Assembly: GCA_003353825.1 (NCBI GenBank) | Contig: PIVW01000178.1 | Span: forward strand, 1-10,665 | Source: Chloroflexota bacterium | Lineage (GTDB): Bacteria > Chloroflexota > Anaerolineae > J102 | DNA length: 10,665 bases | Reading direction: 5' to 3' | Part shown: positions 1-7,085 of the stretch, piece by piece | How positions within the stretch are numbered: the first letter of the stretch is position 1 | How the letters are laid out: every line of letters starts with the position of its first letter | The notes under the pieces: model-generated | Database searches by the model: none | Told to the model about the DNA's origin: nothing | Seen by the model: only the letters and a program-made list of their open reading frames with translations | Position numbers and translations under genes: made by a program

Positions 1-47
1 TCGAAATCATGTTACGTGATTTGAGACCCGATAAGTTCAACATTGCA

Positions 48-584
48 TTACCTCCAAAACTTTTCCCTGATTATACTACCACTACATATGGGTGCGCCAC
101 GCGAAATCCCAAAGAGCCGATCAACTAAGTTCCCATTTCTTTCCTCGATCCACTCAAGATAATTCGAGAACTCCCATGCCGAGACCTCGTTGATGATCCC
201 ATCTTTGACCGGATTGGCATGGAAGTAGCGGCACAGATGAAGTAAATGACGTTGTTCCGCTATTTCATCTATCCTGTATTCTCCCTCGAATACTGTGCCT
301 GAGTGATCGCTACGATGATTGTACCACTTTGCGTAGCCATTGAAGATGTGTTGAGGTAGCATTCCAGCTGCCTGCTCATCCTCTTGCCGTACGAGAAAAT
401 GATAGTGGTTCGGCATGAGGCAGTAGGCGATCATAGTGAGGTTGAGCACGCGGCTGGAATGCTTTAGCCGCTGCTGGATGTTTAGGTAGTCATGTGTGTT
501 GAGACAAATGGAAAGCCTGCTGCGTCCGCGGTTGAAGAAATGATAGTATGTTCCTGCTGAGAATCGTGGGCGAGGTTTTGGCAT
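48..584 (-). CDS. REP-associated tyrosine transposase (Y1/HUH family)
   Basis: The 178-residue protein has the features of the IS200/REP-associated (RAYT) single-strand transposases. Near the N-terminus is GTYYHFFNRG (residues 11-20). The HUH metal-binding motif is in MPNHYHFLV (His60, His62), and the C-terminal helix has RYFHANPVK, where Tyr120 is the expected nucleophile. Such enzymes nick and join single-stranded DNA at REP-type hairpins and are usually single-copy domesticated genes. The reading frame stays open to 725, but the conserved fold begins at the ATG at 584. The extra 47 residues would be translated through the inverted repeat at 602-666 and into the end of the Nudix gene, so I reject them. 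No strong Shine-Dalgarno precedes 584. The HUH and Tyr motifs are intact, so the enzyme may be active. I am sure of the family; substrate and activity are inferred. Confidence 0.88.
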   Translation of the reverse strand: MPKPRPRFSAGTYYHFFNRGRSRLSICLNTHDYLNIQQRLKHSSRVLNLTMIAYCLMPNHYHFLVRQEDEQAAGMLPQHIFNGYAKWYNHRSDHSGTVFEGEYRIDEIAEQRHLLHLCRYFHANPVKDGIINEVSAWEFSNYLEWIEERNGNLVDRLFGISRGAPICSGSIIREKFWR

Positions 585-601
585 GCTAGTCGACTGACGA
601 G

Positions 602-666
602 GGTGCAACGCACTGCGGTTGGAGATTAGAGCCAGCTTTGAGCAAAAATGCGCAGTGCGTTGCACC
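602..666. repeat. Perfect 16-bp inverted repeat, REP-like, beside the transposase
   Basis: GGTGCAACGCACTGCG at 602-617 is matched exactly by its reverse complement at 651-666, with a 33-nt loop. Each arm contains a smaller hairpin (GTGC-AAC-GCAC), as REP units do. It lies between the Nudix stop codon and the transposase start, the position typical of REP hairpins next to their transposase. There is no T-tract on either strand, so an intrinsic terminator is unlikely, although the hairpin could still stabilise the 3' end of the Nudix mRNA. Confidence 0.7.
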
Positions 667-678
667 GGCATATGCGCG

Positions 679-1230
679 TTAAGCTGCCCCACGCTGTCTC
701 GTATACTTGTTGCTATCAGGTTCATCTGGATTGGGTTGTAGATCGACTGTCTGGTCTTTCCACAGCCGGTAGAGCTCGATGGCGCGGCGGGCTATCCACT
801 TACGGTTGGGTGGCACCAGTAGCTCTATATCCTCGTCCTCCAGTTCTTTTATGCTCCACCAACGATACTCACTTCCTTGCATGTCATCACCCGGTATCAC
901 CTCACCCCCTTCATAGGCCATCAGGTACGAAACGCTGAACATGTAACGTACTGCCTCATCGTAATGGAAGTTTTGCACATGCACCGTGCCAAGAGGACGT
1001 ACCCGTATACCCGGCCCGGCCTCTTCGGCGGTTTCTCGTAAAGCGCCTTGTAGGATCGTCTCCTCCGCTTCCATTGCGCCATTGATCACCTCCCAGCCAC
1101 CCTGGCGCTGGGGATGCGCCAGCATCAATATCCGTTCCTGTTCATCCACTATGAAAACCAGAATGGCGATAGGATAACAGGCGAAAGCACGTTTTCCGTT
1201 TGTGGTAGTAATCGTGGCTTGGCCGGCCAT
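679..1230 (-). CDS. Nudix hydrolase
   Basis: The 183-residue protein carries a nearly canonical Nudix box at residues 51-73, matching G-x5-E-x7-RE-x2-EE-x-G with RETAEEAG as its core. The two positions that are usually hydrophobic are Thr and Pro. Nudix enzymes cleave nucleoside diphosphates linked to another group, with metal held by the Glu cluster. A beta strand (AILVFIVDEQERILML) and GGWEVINGAME precede the box as in the family fold. The substrate cannot be told from the sequence. The last 20 or so residues are polar and charged and probably a flexible tail. The ATG at 1230 has no Shine-Dalgarno of its own and follows directly on the stop codon of an eight-codon upstream frame that does have one (see 1231-1257). 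A strong promoter lies at 1295-1323. Family assignment is secure. Confidence 0.9.
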   Translation of the reverse strand: MAGQATITTTNGKRAFACYPIAILVFIVDEQERILMLAHPQRQGGWEVINGAMEAEETILQGALRETAEEAGPGIRVRPLGTVHVQNFHYDEAVRYMFSVSYLMAYEGGEVIPGDDMQGSEYRWWSIKELEDEDIELLVPPNRKWIARRAIELYRLWKDQTVDLQPNPDEPDSNKYTRQRGAA

Positions 1231-1257
1231 TTAACGAGTTTCAACTAACACTGCCAT
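1231..1257 (-). CDS. Eight-codon upstream reading frame ahead of the Nudix gene
   Basis: On the minus strand GGAGAG (1269-1264) is followed after six bases by ATG at 1257. It opens a frame reading MAVLVETR and ends in TAA at 1233-1231, immediately before the Nudix ATG and in the same frame. The spacing from Shine-Dalgarno to ATG is good, whereas the Nudix ATG has none. Either the short frame feeds ribosomes to the Nudix gene by termination and restart, or the TAA is a nonsense change that cut nine codons from the N-terminus. That it is translated is inferred. Confidence 0.4.
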   Translation of the reverse strand: MAVLVETR

Positions 1258-1294
1258 TTATCACTCTCCAACATCAGAAAGATTCATCAACCGT

Positions 1295-1323
1295 ATTGTA
1301 AAGGTGGGTAGGGGGTTAGTCAA
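1295..1323 (-). promoter_or_regulatory. Sigma-70-like promoter for the Nudix gene
   Basis: On the minus strand TTGACT (1323-1318) is followed by a 17-base spacer and TACAAT (1300-1295), each five of six to consensus. Transcription would start near 1288, about 30 bases ahead of the eight-codon upstream frame. The promoter sits just after the pgm stop codon, so the Nudix gene does not depend on pgm transcription. Confidence 0.65.
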
Positions 1324-1343
1324 TAACAGTTAGCCAGAGGCGC

Positions 1344-2996
1344 TCACACACCTGCAGCCTGGAAAGCAGCACTGACAATCGCCTGAGCTTCGACCTGAAT
1401 CTGTTTGAGGTGATCGATGCCTTTGAAACTCTCGGCATAGATCTTATAAATGGCCTCGGTGCCTGAGGGACGGGCAGCAAACCATCCATTTTCGGTCGTT
1501 ACTTTGAGGCCGCCAATAGCAGCGCCATTGCCGGGCGCATGGGTTAGCTTGGCCCTAATCGCTTCGCCTGCCATGTCGGTGGCTGTTATCTTGTCAGGGG
1601 AGAGATTTCTGAGCACCGCTTTCTGTTCCAGCGTCGCCGGTGCGTCCATGCGTTCGTATATCGGGCTGCCGAATTGTTCCTCCAGCGCCAGATAATGCTC
1701 GCCCGGGTCTTTATCCGTTCTGGCTGTGATCTCCGCTGCCAGCAGATCCATGATAATGCCATCTTTGTCGGTGGTCCACACACTGCCGTCGCTGCGCAAG
1801 AAACTGGCCCCGGCACTTTCCTCTCCGCCGAATCCATAACTGCCGTCGATAAGACCCTCGACAAACCACTTGAAGCCTACGGGAACCTCGGATAACCTGC
1901 GTCCCATGTGAGCGGCTACCCGGTCGATCATCGAACTGGAGACCAGGGTTTTGCCCACAGCAGCATCGGCTCGCCAGTCAGGCCGGTTCTGGAACAGGTA
2001 CCACACAGCCACCGCCAGATAGTGGTTGGGGTTGAGTAATCCGGCGCTACGGGTGACGATGCCGTGGCGATCATAGTCGGGATCATTGCCGAAGGCGATA
2101 TCGAATTGATCTTTCAAACCTATGAGCCCGGCCATTGCGGAGGGCGAGGAGCAATCCATGCGAATTTTGCCATCCTTGTCCACGGTCATAAAGCTGAAGG
2201 TAGCATCGACGTGTGTATTGACCACGTGTAGATCGAGTCCGTACATGTCGGCGATGGGTTCCCAATAGGCGATCCCTGCCCCGCCCATCGGGTCCACGCC
2301 GATCCTGAGCCCCGCCGTGCGGATCGCTTCCATGTCCACAACGGCGCCGAGATCGGAGACGTAGGGTGTGATGAAATCGTAGGCATGAGTGGTACCTGCC
2401 GCAAGTGCACGCTCATAGGGCGTACGGCTCACCGCCTTCATACCATCTCGCAGGATGTCGTTGGCTCTATTTTGGACCCAGTCAGTAGCGCCGGCATCGG
2501 CGGGACCGCCACTGGGGGGATTGTACTTGAAGCCGCCGTCGTCGGGCGGATTGTGTGAGGGGGTGATCACCACACCATCGGCCAGACCACTGCGTTTGCC
2601 CTGGTTGTAGGTGAGAATGGCGTGCGAGATCACCGGTGTGGGGGTATAGCCGCCGCCGACCTGGACCATGACCTCGACTCCATTGGCTGCAAAGACCTCG
2701 ACGGCTGTGGCCTGCGCCGGTTCAGAAAGGGCGTGCGTGTCCATGCCCAGGTAAAAGGGGCCGCTTGTGCCCTGCGCCTGTCGGTATTCGCAGAGCGCCT
2801 GGCTGATGGCCAGGATATGATCTTCATTGAAACTGTTCTTCAGCGAAGAGCCCCGATGCCCAGATGTGCCGAACGACACCTGCTGGCCGGGATCGCCGAC
2901 ATCGGGTTTGTGGATGTAATAGGCCGTGACTAGGCGGGGGATGTTGGCTAACAGTTCTTTGGGAGCAGGTTTTCCGGCAAGGGGGTGCAAGGGCAT
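1344..2996 (-). CDS. pgm: Phosphoglucomutase, alpha-D-glucose specific
   Basis: This enzyme interconverts glucose 1-phosphate and glucose 6-phosphate in the cytoplasm, linking glycolysis to glycogen and sugar-nucleotide synthesis. The 550-residue length is close to the roughly 546 of the E. coli-type Pgm. All four active-site segments are present: the phosphoserine loop TPSHNPP with Ser147, the metal loop [10 protein letters not shown] (Asp305, Asp307, Asp309), the sugar-binding GEESAG (391-396), and the phosphate-binding [12 protein letters not shown] (509-520). SFGTSGHRG near residue 45 is the usual N-terminal signature. The start is the ATG at 2996, preceded by GGAG with a seven-base gap, and a promoter lies at 3061-3090. 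No terminator hairpin is seen after the stop. Nothing in the gene looks damaged. Confidence 0.97.
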   Translation of the reverse strand: MPLHPLAGKPAPKELLANIPRLVTAYYIHKPDVGDPGQQVSFGTSGHRGSSLKNSFNEDHILAISQALCEYRQAQGTSGPFYLGMDTHALSEPAQATAVEVFAANGVEVMVQVGGGYTPTPVISHAILTYNQGKRSGLADGVVITPSHNPPDDGGFKYNPPSGGPADAGATDWVQNRANDILRDGMKAVSRTPYERALAAGTTHAYDFITPYVSDLGAVVDMEAIRTAGLRIGVDPMGGAGIAYWEPIADMYGLDLHVVNTHVDATFSFMTVDKDGKIRMDCSSPSAMAGLIGLKDQFDIAFGNDPDYDRHGIVTRSAGLLNPNHYLAVAVWYLFQNRPDWRADAAVGKTLVSSSMIDRVAAHMGRRLSEVPVGFKWFVEGLIDGSYGFGGEESAGASFLRSDGSVWTTDKDGIIMDLLAAEITARTDKDPGEHYLALEEQFGSPIYERMDAPATLEQKAVLRNLSPDKITATDMAGEAIRAKLTHAPGNGAAIGGLKVTTENGWFAARPSGTEAIYKIYAESFKGIDHLKQIQVEAQAIVSAAFQAAGV

Positions 2997-3060
2997 GGTG
3001 GTTCTCCGGCGGGTTGATGACGAACAAGAGGGTAATCTGTGTGCAAACGATATCGCCGAC

Positions 3061-3090
3061 AGTATACGGTATCATTGTTTTCTGGGGCAA
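3061..3090 (-). promoter_or_regulatory. Candidate sigma-70-like promoter for pgm
   Basis: On the minus strand TTGCCC (3090-3085) precedes TATACT (3066-3061) with an 18-base spacer. The -10 box is five of six to consensus and the -35 box four of six. The start site would be about 60 bases ahead of the pgm ATG. Confidence 0.45.
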
Positions 3091-3285
3091 TCATTTTGGA
3101 GTCTAGGATTGTCAGCGGTTCTACTCTGGACGATTATTATTCATTGCCAGAGGGTAGAAGACATATGTTTAAGATGCTCTCTGGCGGTTTTGAATTAGAC
3201 CAACAATTGGTAGGGGACGCCAAGCTGTAGTCGTAATTCGGCCTCGGTGGCAGCATCACCGTGCTGTTGGCTGCCGTTAAGACCC

Positions 3286-4110
3286 TTACGCTTCACCGAA
3301 TAGAGATGTCTTTGATGCGGATAATTCTGGAAATACTTGCACAAAGTATTCATACCGGCTAAGCCGCCGTATAACATAATCGGGAATCCAACGCGCATCG
3401 AGGCCTCCTCCGCCCCCCTGGCTCACATGGCAAGCACTGGCAGCTCGCTTAATCTCGAAGTAAGGGCTGACATCCAAGCGTACGGTGATCTCGTCGTTGG
3501 GGGTCCCGACACGCGTGAGATCCACATCACCGTTCTCGCCAAATCTCGTAGGATCTTTGCGCAATAGCCGTAACAGGCGAATCCCCCATTTCATCTGCGA
3601 ATACGGAATGGCGCTGTAGTATACTTGCAACGATTCGAGGTCTCGCACATCCTCAAATGTCAATGCCCGCATTACCGCCTGGTGCACTTTGATATGATCG
3701 GGGTGAAAATAATCACCGGTGGGACCATGGGTGATTATCACTTCAGGGCGCAATTTCTGGATCAAAGCAGCTACATCATGCGCGACTTCATCCAGATCTA
3801 CTTCGTGCAAATTGTGCTGATTACCATTTCGCGCCGTCCCACCCATGCCGCTGTCGCCATAACCGAGGCGGTGGCACGTGGCATGAAGAGTCTGGCAAGC
3901 GCAAGCTAATTCCGCTGCGCGTAACTCAGCCAGGTTCGAAAAATCACACTGATCCAGATAAGTTGGATCCACTTCACCAGCAGCGCCGTCGGTGACGATA
4001 CAGACATGCACCTCAGCATCTTGGCGAGCATATTTTGCCAATGTGCCGCCGGGGCCAAAGGATTCGTCATCTGGGTGGGCAAATATCCCCAAAAGTCGGT
4101 GCTTATCCAT
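3286..4110 (-). CDS. PIG-L / LmbE family zinc-dependent deacetylase
   Basis: The 274-residue protein has both hallmarks of PIG-L (LmbE-like) N-acetylglucosamine deacetylases. AHPDDE at residues 11-16 supplies His12 and Asp15 as zinc ligands and Asp14 as the likely base. HGPTGDYFHPDHIKVH supplies His136 and His139. Members remove the acetyl group from N-acetylglucosaminyl conjugates, including MshB and BshB in mycothiol and bacillithiol synthesis, and related enzymes modify antibiotics or glycolipids. The substrate here cannot be decided: no glycosyltransferase or cysteine ligase lies beside it. The SQGGGGGLDARW stretch, coded across a C6 run, probably forms a loop. There is no signal peptide, so it is presumably cytoplasmic. 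The ATG at 4110 has only a weak purine-rich upstream stretch, and I see no convincing promoter. Family is secure. Confidence 0.92.
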   Translation of the reverse strand: MDKHRLLGIFAHPDDESFGPGGTLAKYARQDAEVHVCIVTDGAAGEVDPTYLDQCDFSNLAELRAAELACACQTLHATCHRLGYGDSGMGGTARNGNQHNLHEVDLDEVAHDVAALIQKLRPEVIITHGPTGDYFHPDHIKVHQAVMRALTFEDVRDLESLQVYYSAIPYSQMKWGIRLLRLLRKDPTRFGENGDVDLTRVGTPNDEITVRLDVSPYFEIKRAASACHVSQGGGGGLDARWIPDYVIRRLSRYEYFVQVFPELSASKTSLFGEA

Positions 4111-4154
4111 GCTTTTTCTGTTTCCAACTTAACACAATGTAATATCAGTTTTTA

Positions 4155-4213
4155 GACAGGATAAACAGGATTGTCAGGATAGAAATAATCCTGTTCATCC
4201 TGTAAATCCTGTC
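4155..4213. repeat. CAGGAT-based imperfect inverted repeat (hairpin element)
   Basis: Two 26-base arms (4155-4180 and 4188-4213) face each other across a seven-base loop. Each arm carries CAGGAT three times at nine-base spacing, with only the three-base linkers differing, so the arms pair well. From memory, short repeats of the GACAGGAT-ACAGGAT type are scattered through many unrelated genomes; no function is known to me. It lies 45 bp ahead of the deacetylase start and has no T-tract. Confidence 0.75.
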
Positions 4214-4307
4214 AAAGATTTACTTTACAAAATACTTGATTTGAGGTAGAGAAGAGTTTAACAAAAAACGACCGATGATGAAAGATGCGTCTGGCTAAGA
4301 AATGGGT

Positions 4308-4458
4308 ATATCTTCTCAATAACTTAGGGGAACCAACACGTCCACGAAGGCATGCCCTGAGCGTAGCCGAAGGTTGGACGTTCGGCGTAGGTTCGTAGAA
4401 CCCCGCCCCCAGAGCCCGAATTCATTCGGCGAGTACTCCGGAATATTGAGAAGATACG
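4308..4458. mobile_element. MITE-like element, 13-bp terminal inverted repeats, 7-bp flanking repeats
   Basis: TATCTTCTCAATA (4309-4321) is repeated exactly in inverted form at 4444-4456. Just outside, AATGGGT occurs in the same orientation at 4301-4307 and 4459-4465, as expected of a target-site duplication. The interior carries the CCCTGAGCGTAGCCGAAGG sequence (4354-4372), which read on the other strand gives the LRLRSGHAF peptide often seen as a spurious protein end in repeat-rich genomes. A small palindrome CCGAAT-TC-ATTCGG lies at 4416-4429. There is no transposase, so any movement would be driven from elsewhere. The 63-64 codon frames over it are not credible genes. Confidence 0.6.
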
Positions 4459-4588
4459 AATGGGTGTTTATTGTATCAAACATTCGAGCCAGTGTTTTTC
4501 CGGGCATATTCGAGCGTTATTATTTGGCAACCTGGCTGGACTGTTCAAGGCGCAGCTTCGCTGGATAGTCACCTGTTTTTAAAAACCC

Positions 4589-4617
4589 TTGACATCGTTC
4601 TTACACCATGCTATGCT
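4589..4617 (+). promoter_or_regulatory. Extended -10 sigma-70 promoter of the trp operon
   Basis: TTGACA (4589-4594) is a perfect -35 box. After a 17-base spacer comes TATGCT (4612-4617), preceded by TG at 4609-4610, giving an extended -10. Transcription would begin near 4624, about 20 bases before the first T-box helix, the expected distance. No operator-like palindrome overlaps it, which fits control by attenuation. Confidence 0.75.
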
Positions 4618-4644
4618 CTCATCCACAATCATATATGCTTTAAA

Positions 4645-5061
4645 GGCTACGATCCGGAAAAGTAAGCATCAAAGCGGGTTTTAGAGAGTCGGCGGTTGCT
4701 GCGAAGCCGATAACTGCGCAGATGAAGAATGGCCCGGGGAGCCGAACCGTGAACAATGGTGAATTGGCAACGGTTAACTGTGAATCGGTACTGAGTGTAC
4801 CAACTCCAGCGCTCATTATTATCAATTCACCTGTCACCATTAACTAGCAGGTTCCGGAGACGCCACCGTTAACTGGGCGCAGGGTATCGCTCTATGACCC
4901 ATTGTAGCCGTACCTGTTGAGTGAGACTGGCTTCGGAAAGCATATCATCGTAGTCACGGTGGTTTTTTGTTTCCTTGGTCAGCTAACGAGGGTGGCACCG
5001 CGGAGATTATTTCACACAATCATTCGTCCCTCACGCCATACCAGGCGTGTGGGATTTTTTT
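4645..5061 (+). promoter_or_regulatory. T-box riboswitch, tryptophan specific, ahead of trpE
   Basis: The leader senses uncharged tRNA-Trp and lets transcription continue when charging is low. Stem I closes with GGCT (4645-4648) against AGCC (4740-4743) and CCGG (4654-4657) against CCGG (4734-4737), with kink-turn-like GAT and GGA between. AGTA (4661-4664) faces GAA (4727-4729) as the loop E motif, followed at once by the specifier TGG (4730-4732). Above it are CATC/GATG, GCG/CGC, the AGAGAG bulge and a TCGGC/GCCGA apical arm. The T-box AGGGTGGCACCGCGG is at 4989-5003. Its TGGC can pair with a GCCA 3' end, which fits the discriminator G usual in bacterial tRNA-Trp. GAGGG (4988-4992) can pair with CCCTC (5028-5032) to form the antiterminator. 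The segment between stem I and the T-box is long, about 245 bases, and repeat-rich. Confidence 0.93.
5027..5061 (+). terminator. Intrinsic terminator of the T-box leader
   Basis: TCCCTCACGCC (5027-5037) pairs with GGCGTGTGGGA (5044-5054) except for one T-T mismatch. A six-base loop closes it and seven T residues (5055-5061) follow. The 5' arm includes the CCCTC needed by the antiterminator, so the two structures exclude each other. Confidence 0.93.
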
Positions 5062-5098
5062 ATTATCAACCCATTCCCTTCACACCACAAACCACATC

Positions 5099-5142
5099 GA
5101 CCAACCGACCAACCGACCACACGACCACACGACCACACGACC
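5099..5142 (+). repeat. Octamer tandem array (GACCAACC / GACCACAC) ahead of trpE
   Basis: Two GACCAACC units and three GACCACAC units follow each other in exact eight-base phase, plus a final GACC. The array ends six bases before the trpE ATG and fills the place where a ribosome binding site should be. The same family precedes trpD. This is too short, and lacks the unit and spacer pattern, for CRISPR. Confidence 0.9.
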
Positions 5143-5148
5143 AATCCC

Positions 5149-6630
5149 ATGTATCAACCGACCTTAGACGACGTCCGCAACCTCGCCTCGCAGGGTAATC
5201 TCATCCCTATCTATCGCCTTCTGCCTGCCGATTTGGAAACACCGGTCTCTGTTTATCTCAAGTTGAGACAAGCCGGACAGTCCTCCTTCTTATTGGAATC
5301 AGTAGAAAAAGGAGAACAACTGGGCCGCTATTCATTCATCGGCGTCGATCCCCCCCTCAGCCTCACATTGCGTGGACAGCACGTGACAGTGGGTGGGGCG
5401 GGAGGCGCCGTACTCGAAGGGTTCGATCGAGAGGATCCCCTGGCCGAACTCTCAAACATCCTTCACCAACGCAATCCCATTGCTGTTCCAGGCTTGCCAT
5501 CCTTTACCGGCGGCGCTGTGGGATTTTGGGGGTATGATATCGTTCGGCACTTCGAACGGCTGCCTGAGACAGCCGAGGATGAACTGGACCTACCTGATGC
5601 TATTTTTCTGCTCGCCGATAACCTGGTGATCTTCGATCATGTCAAACATCGGCTCATTCTCTTGGCGAATGCGCGTCTCGATAGTGATATCACCGCAGCC
5701 TATGCTGATGCTGTTGCCCGGATCGAGAAAGTAGCGGCGCAACTGGCCCGGCCTCTGGCTCCGCCCATCTTGCCCGACGTCTCCAACGGTAACGAATGGG
5801 CGTCGAACAAAAGCCAGGATGAGTATGAAGCCATGGTGCGCGAGGCCAAAGAATACATTGCTGCCGGAGACATCTTCCAGGTGGTACTTAGCCAACGTCT
5901 ATCTCGACCGACCCAGGCCGATCCCTTTGCTATTTATCGGGCCTTACGCATGACAAACCCCAGCCCCTACATGTTTTTCCTCGACCTGCCCGAAAAACTT
6001 CGGCTTATCGGTGCCAGCCCGGAGATGCACGTGCGGCTGGAAGAAGGCCAAGCCCAGGTGCACCCTATCGCAGGCACACGTTGGCGGGGAGAGACCCCCG
6101 CGGCCGACGCCCGTCTGGCCGAAGAACTCCTGGCCGATCCCAAAGAACGAGCCGAGCACGTTATGCTGGTCGATTTAGGCCGCAACGATTTGGGCAGGGT
6201 CTGCAAATACGGCACCGTCGAGGTACCGACTATGATGGTGGTTGAGCGTTACAGCCACGTCATGCATATCGTCAGCGATGTCACTGGCGAGATCAATGAA
6301 GATTTGGATGCTTTCGACTTACTGCGTGCGACGTTCCCTGCCGGCACGGTTAGTGGTGCCCCCAAAGTCAGAGCCATGGAGATTGTCGAGGAGCTTGAAG
6401 GCAGCCGTCGCGGTCCTTACGCCGGCGCTGTCGGTTACATCGGCTACGATGGCAGCACCGACACCTGTATCGCCATCCGTACAATCGTCATGCAAGATGA
6501 TATGTGTCATGTCCAGGCTGGCGCTGGCATCGTTGCAGACAGCGATCCCACCTACGAATTCAATGAAACCCACAACAAGGCGCAAGCCCTGGCCGTTGCC
6601 GTCGAGGTGGCGGAGAAGGGGTTGCTGTGA
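5149..6630 (+). CDS. trpE: Anthranilate synthase component I
   Basis: TrpE converts chorismate to anthranilate using ammonia from TrpG, the first committed step of tryptophan synthesis. The 493-residue length is normal. LLES (48-51) is the N-terminal motif linked to feedback inhibition by tryptophan. The catalytic half has PIAGTRWRG (307-315), DLGRNDLGRV (342-351), HIVSDV near 375, FPAGTVSGAPK (396-406), GPYAGAVGYIGYDG and QAGAGIVADSDP. The frame is open back to 5047, but that would start inside the terminator stem. The ATG at 5149 gives the usual TrpE start (MYQPTLDDVRNLA). No Shine-Dalgarno precedes it; an octamer array does. The last codons and stop fall in the left arm of the inverted repeat at 6618-6657. 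A C7 run at 5350-5356 is intact in frame. Confidence 0.97.
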   Translation: MYQPTLDDVRNLASQGNLIPIYRLLPADLETPVSVYLKLRQAGQSSFLLESVEKGEQLGRYSFIGVDPPLSLTLRGQHVTVGGAGGAVLEGFDREDPLAELSNILHQRNPIAVPGLPSFTGGAVGFWGYDIVRHFERLPETAEDELDLPDAIFLLADNLVIFDHVKHRLILLANARLDSDITAAYADAVARIEKVAAQLARPLAPPILPDVSNGNEWASNKSQDEYEAMVREAKEYIAAGDIFQVVLSQRLSRPTQADPFAIYRALRMTNPSPYMFFLDLPEKLRLIGASPEMHVRLEEGQAQVHPIAGTRWRGETPAADARLAEELLADPKERAEHVMLVDLGRNDLGRVCKYGTVEVPTMMVVERYSHVMHIVSDVTGEINEDLDAFDLLRATFPAGTVSGAPKVRAMEIVEELEGSRRGPYAGAVGYIGYDGSTDTCIAIRTIVMQDDMCHVQAGAGIVADSDPTYEFNETHNKAQALAVAVEVAEKGLL

Positions 6631-6657
6631 GGTCAGAGGTCGGTGATCAGAGATCAG
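6618..6657 (+). repeat. Left arm of inverted repeat enclosing the four-helix-bundle gene
   Basis: GGGGTTGCTG (6618-6627) pairs with CAGCAATCCC (7295-7304) with one G.U. After a nine-base bulge, 6637-6657 pairs with 7274-7294, with three mismatches and one further G.U. The arm is built of degenerate heptamers (AGGTCAG, AGGTCGG, TGATCAG, AGATCAG). It starts within the last codons of trpE and contains its stop, so the repeat stem would bring the end of trpE next to the start of trpS. Confidence 0.7.
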
Positions 6658-6706
6658 AAGCTTGATTCTCAATTAGCAATCATTGTTTTCAAATGAAGGA
6701 TGCGTT

Positions 6707-7084
6707 ATGCGAATAAATACGGCGAAGGACTTGAAGGTTTATAAGAAAGCATATGCGCTGGCGATGGAAATATTCCAGATCAGCAAGAATTGGCCATTGC
6801 AAGAGCGGTACGCCCTGACTGGTCAGATTCGACGATCTGCTCGGTCGGTTTGTTCGAACCTACGCGAAGCCTGGGCCAAACGTCGTTATGCAGCGCATTT
6901 CATCAGTAAGCTTACCGATGCTGATGGTGAGAACGGCGAAACAGACACCTGGCTGGATTTCGCTAAAGATTGCGGCTACTTATCACTCAGCGATTACAAT
7001 CACCTATCAAACGAATGCCGCGCTGTAGGGGCAATGCTTGGTGCTATGCTGAACAACCTCGATCCATTCATTATTAGATCATAG
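6707..7084 (+). CDS. Four-helix-bundle protein (23S rRNA intervening-sequence / S23 family)
   Basis: This 125-residue protein matches the S23-like four-helix-bundle family, first known from reading frames inside intervening sequences of bacterial 23S rRNA. Recognisable segments are DLKVYKKAYALAMEIF near the start, the YALTGQIRRSARSVCSNLREAW core and the later LTDADGENGETDTWLDFAKDCGYLS. These form long amphipathic helices; there is no catalytic motif or membrane segment. The molecular role of the family is not known to me. ATG at 6707 is chosen because AAGGA stands six bases before it. A longer TTG start at 6683 lacks such support. It lies between trpE and trpS in the same direction, inside an inverted repeat, and has no evident link to tryptophan. 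Its stop lies in a 17-bp direct repeat (7069-7085 and 7229-7245). Confidence 0.88.
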   Translation: MRINTAKDLKVYKKAYALAMEIFQISKNWPLQERYALTGQIRRSARSVCSNLREAWAKRRYAAHFISKLTDADGENGETDTWLDFAKDCGYLSLSDYNHLSNECRAVGAMLGAMLNNLDPFIIRS

Positions 7085-7085
7085 T

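Noticed and set aside
585..725. A 47-residue N-terminal extension of the transposase
   Set aside because: It would be translated from the inverted repeat and the end of the Nudix gene and has no family resemblance.
3235..3280. GGCAGC/GCTGCC and CAGCA/TGCTG pairing after the deacetylase stop as a terminator
   Set aside because: The stem is only five or six base pairs and no T-tract follows on the minus strand.
3195..3398. A minus-strand frame at the end of the deacetylase gene with a leucine-rich tail
   Set aside because: Most of it overlaps the deacetylase in another frame, it has no ribosome site, and the tail is too short to judge.
4214..4300. A promoter for the deacetylase gene
   Set aside because: Only isolated TATTTT- and TTGTTA-like words were found, without acceptable spacing.
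4316..4507. A 63-codon minus-strand frame containing LRLRSGHAFVD
   Set aside because: This peptide is the usual by-product of the CCCTGAGCGTAGCC repeat, and the frame lies across the MITE-like element.
5047..5148. A longer trpE with 34 extra N-terminal residues
   Set aside because: The start would lie inside the terminator stem and the extra residues come from the octamer array; the TrpE fold begins at 5149.
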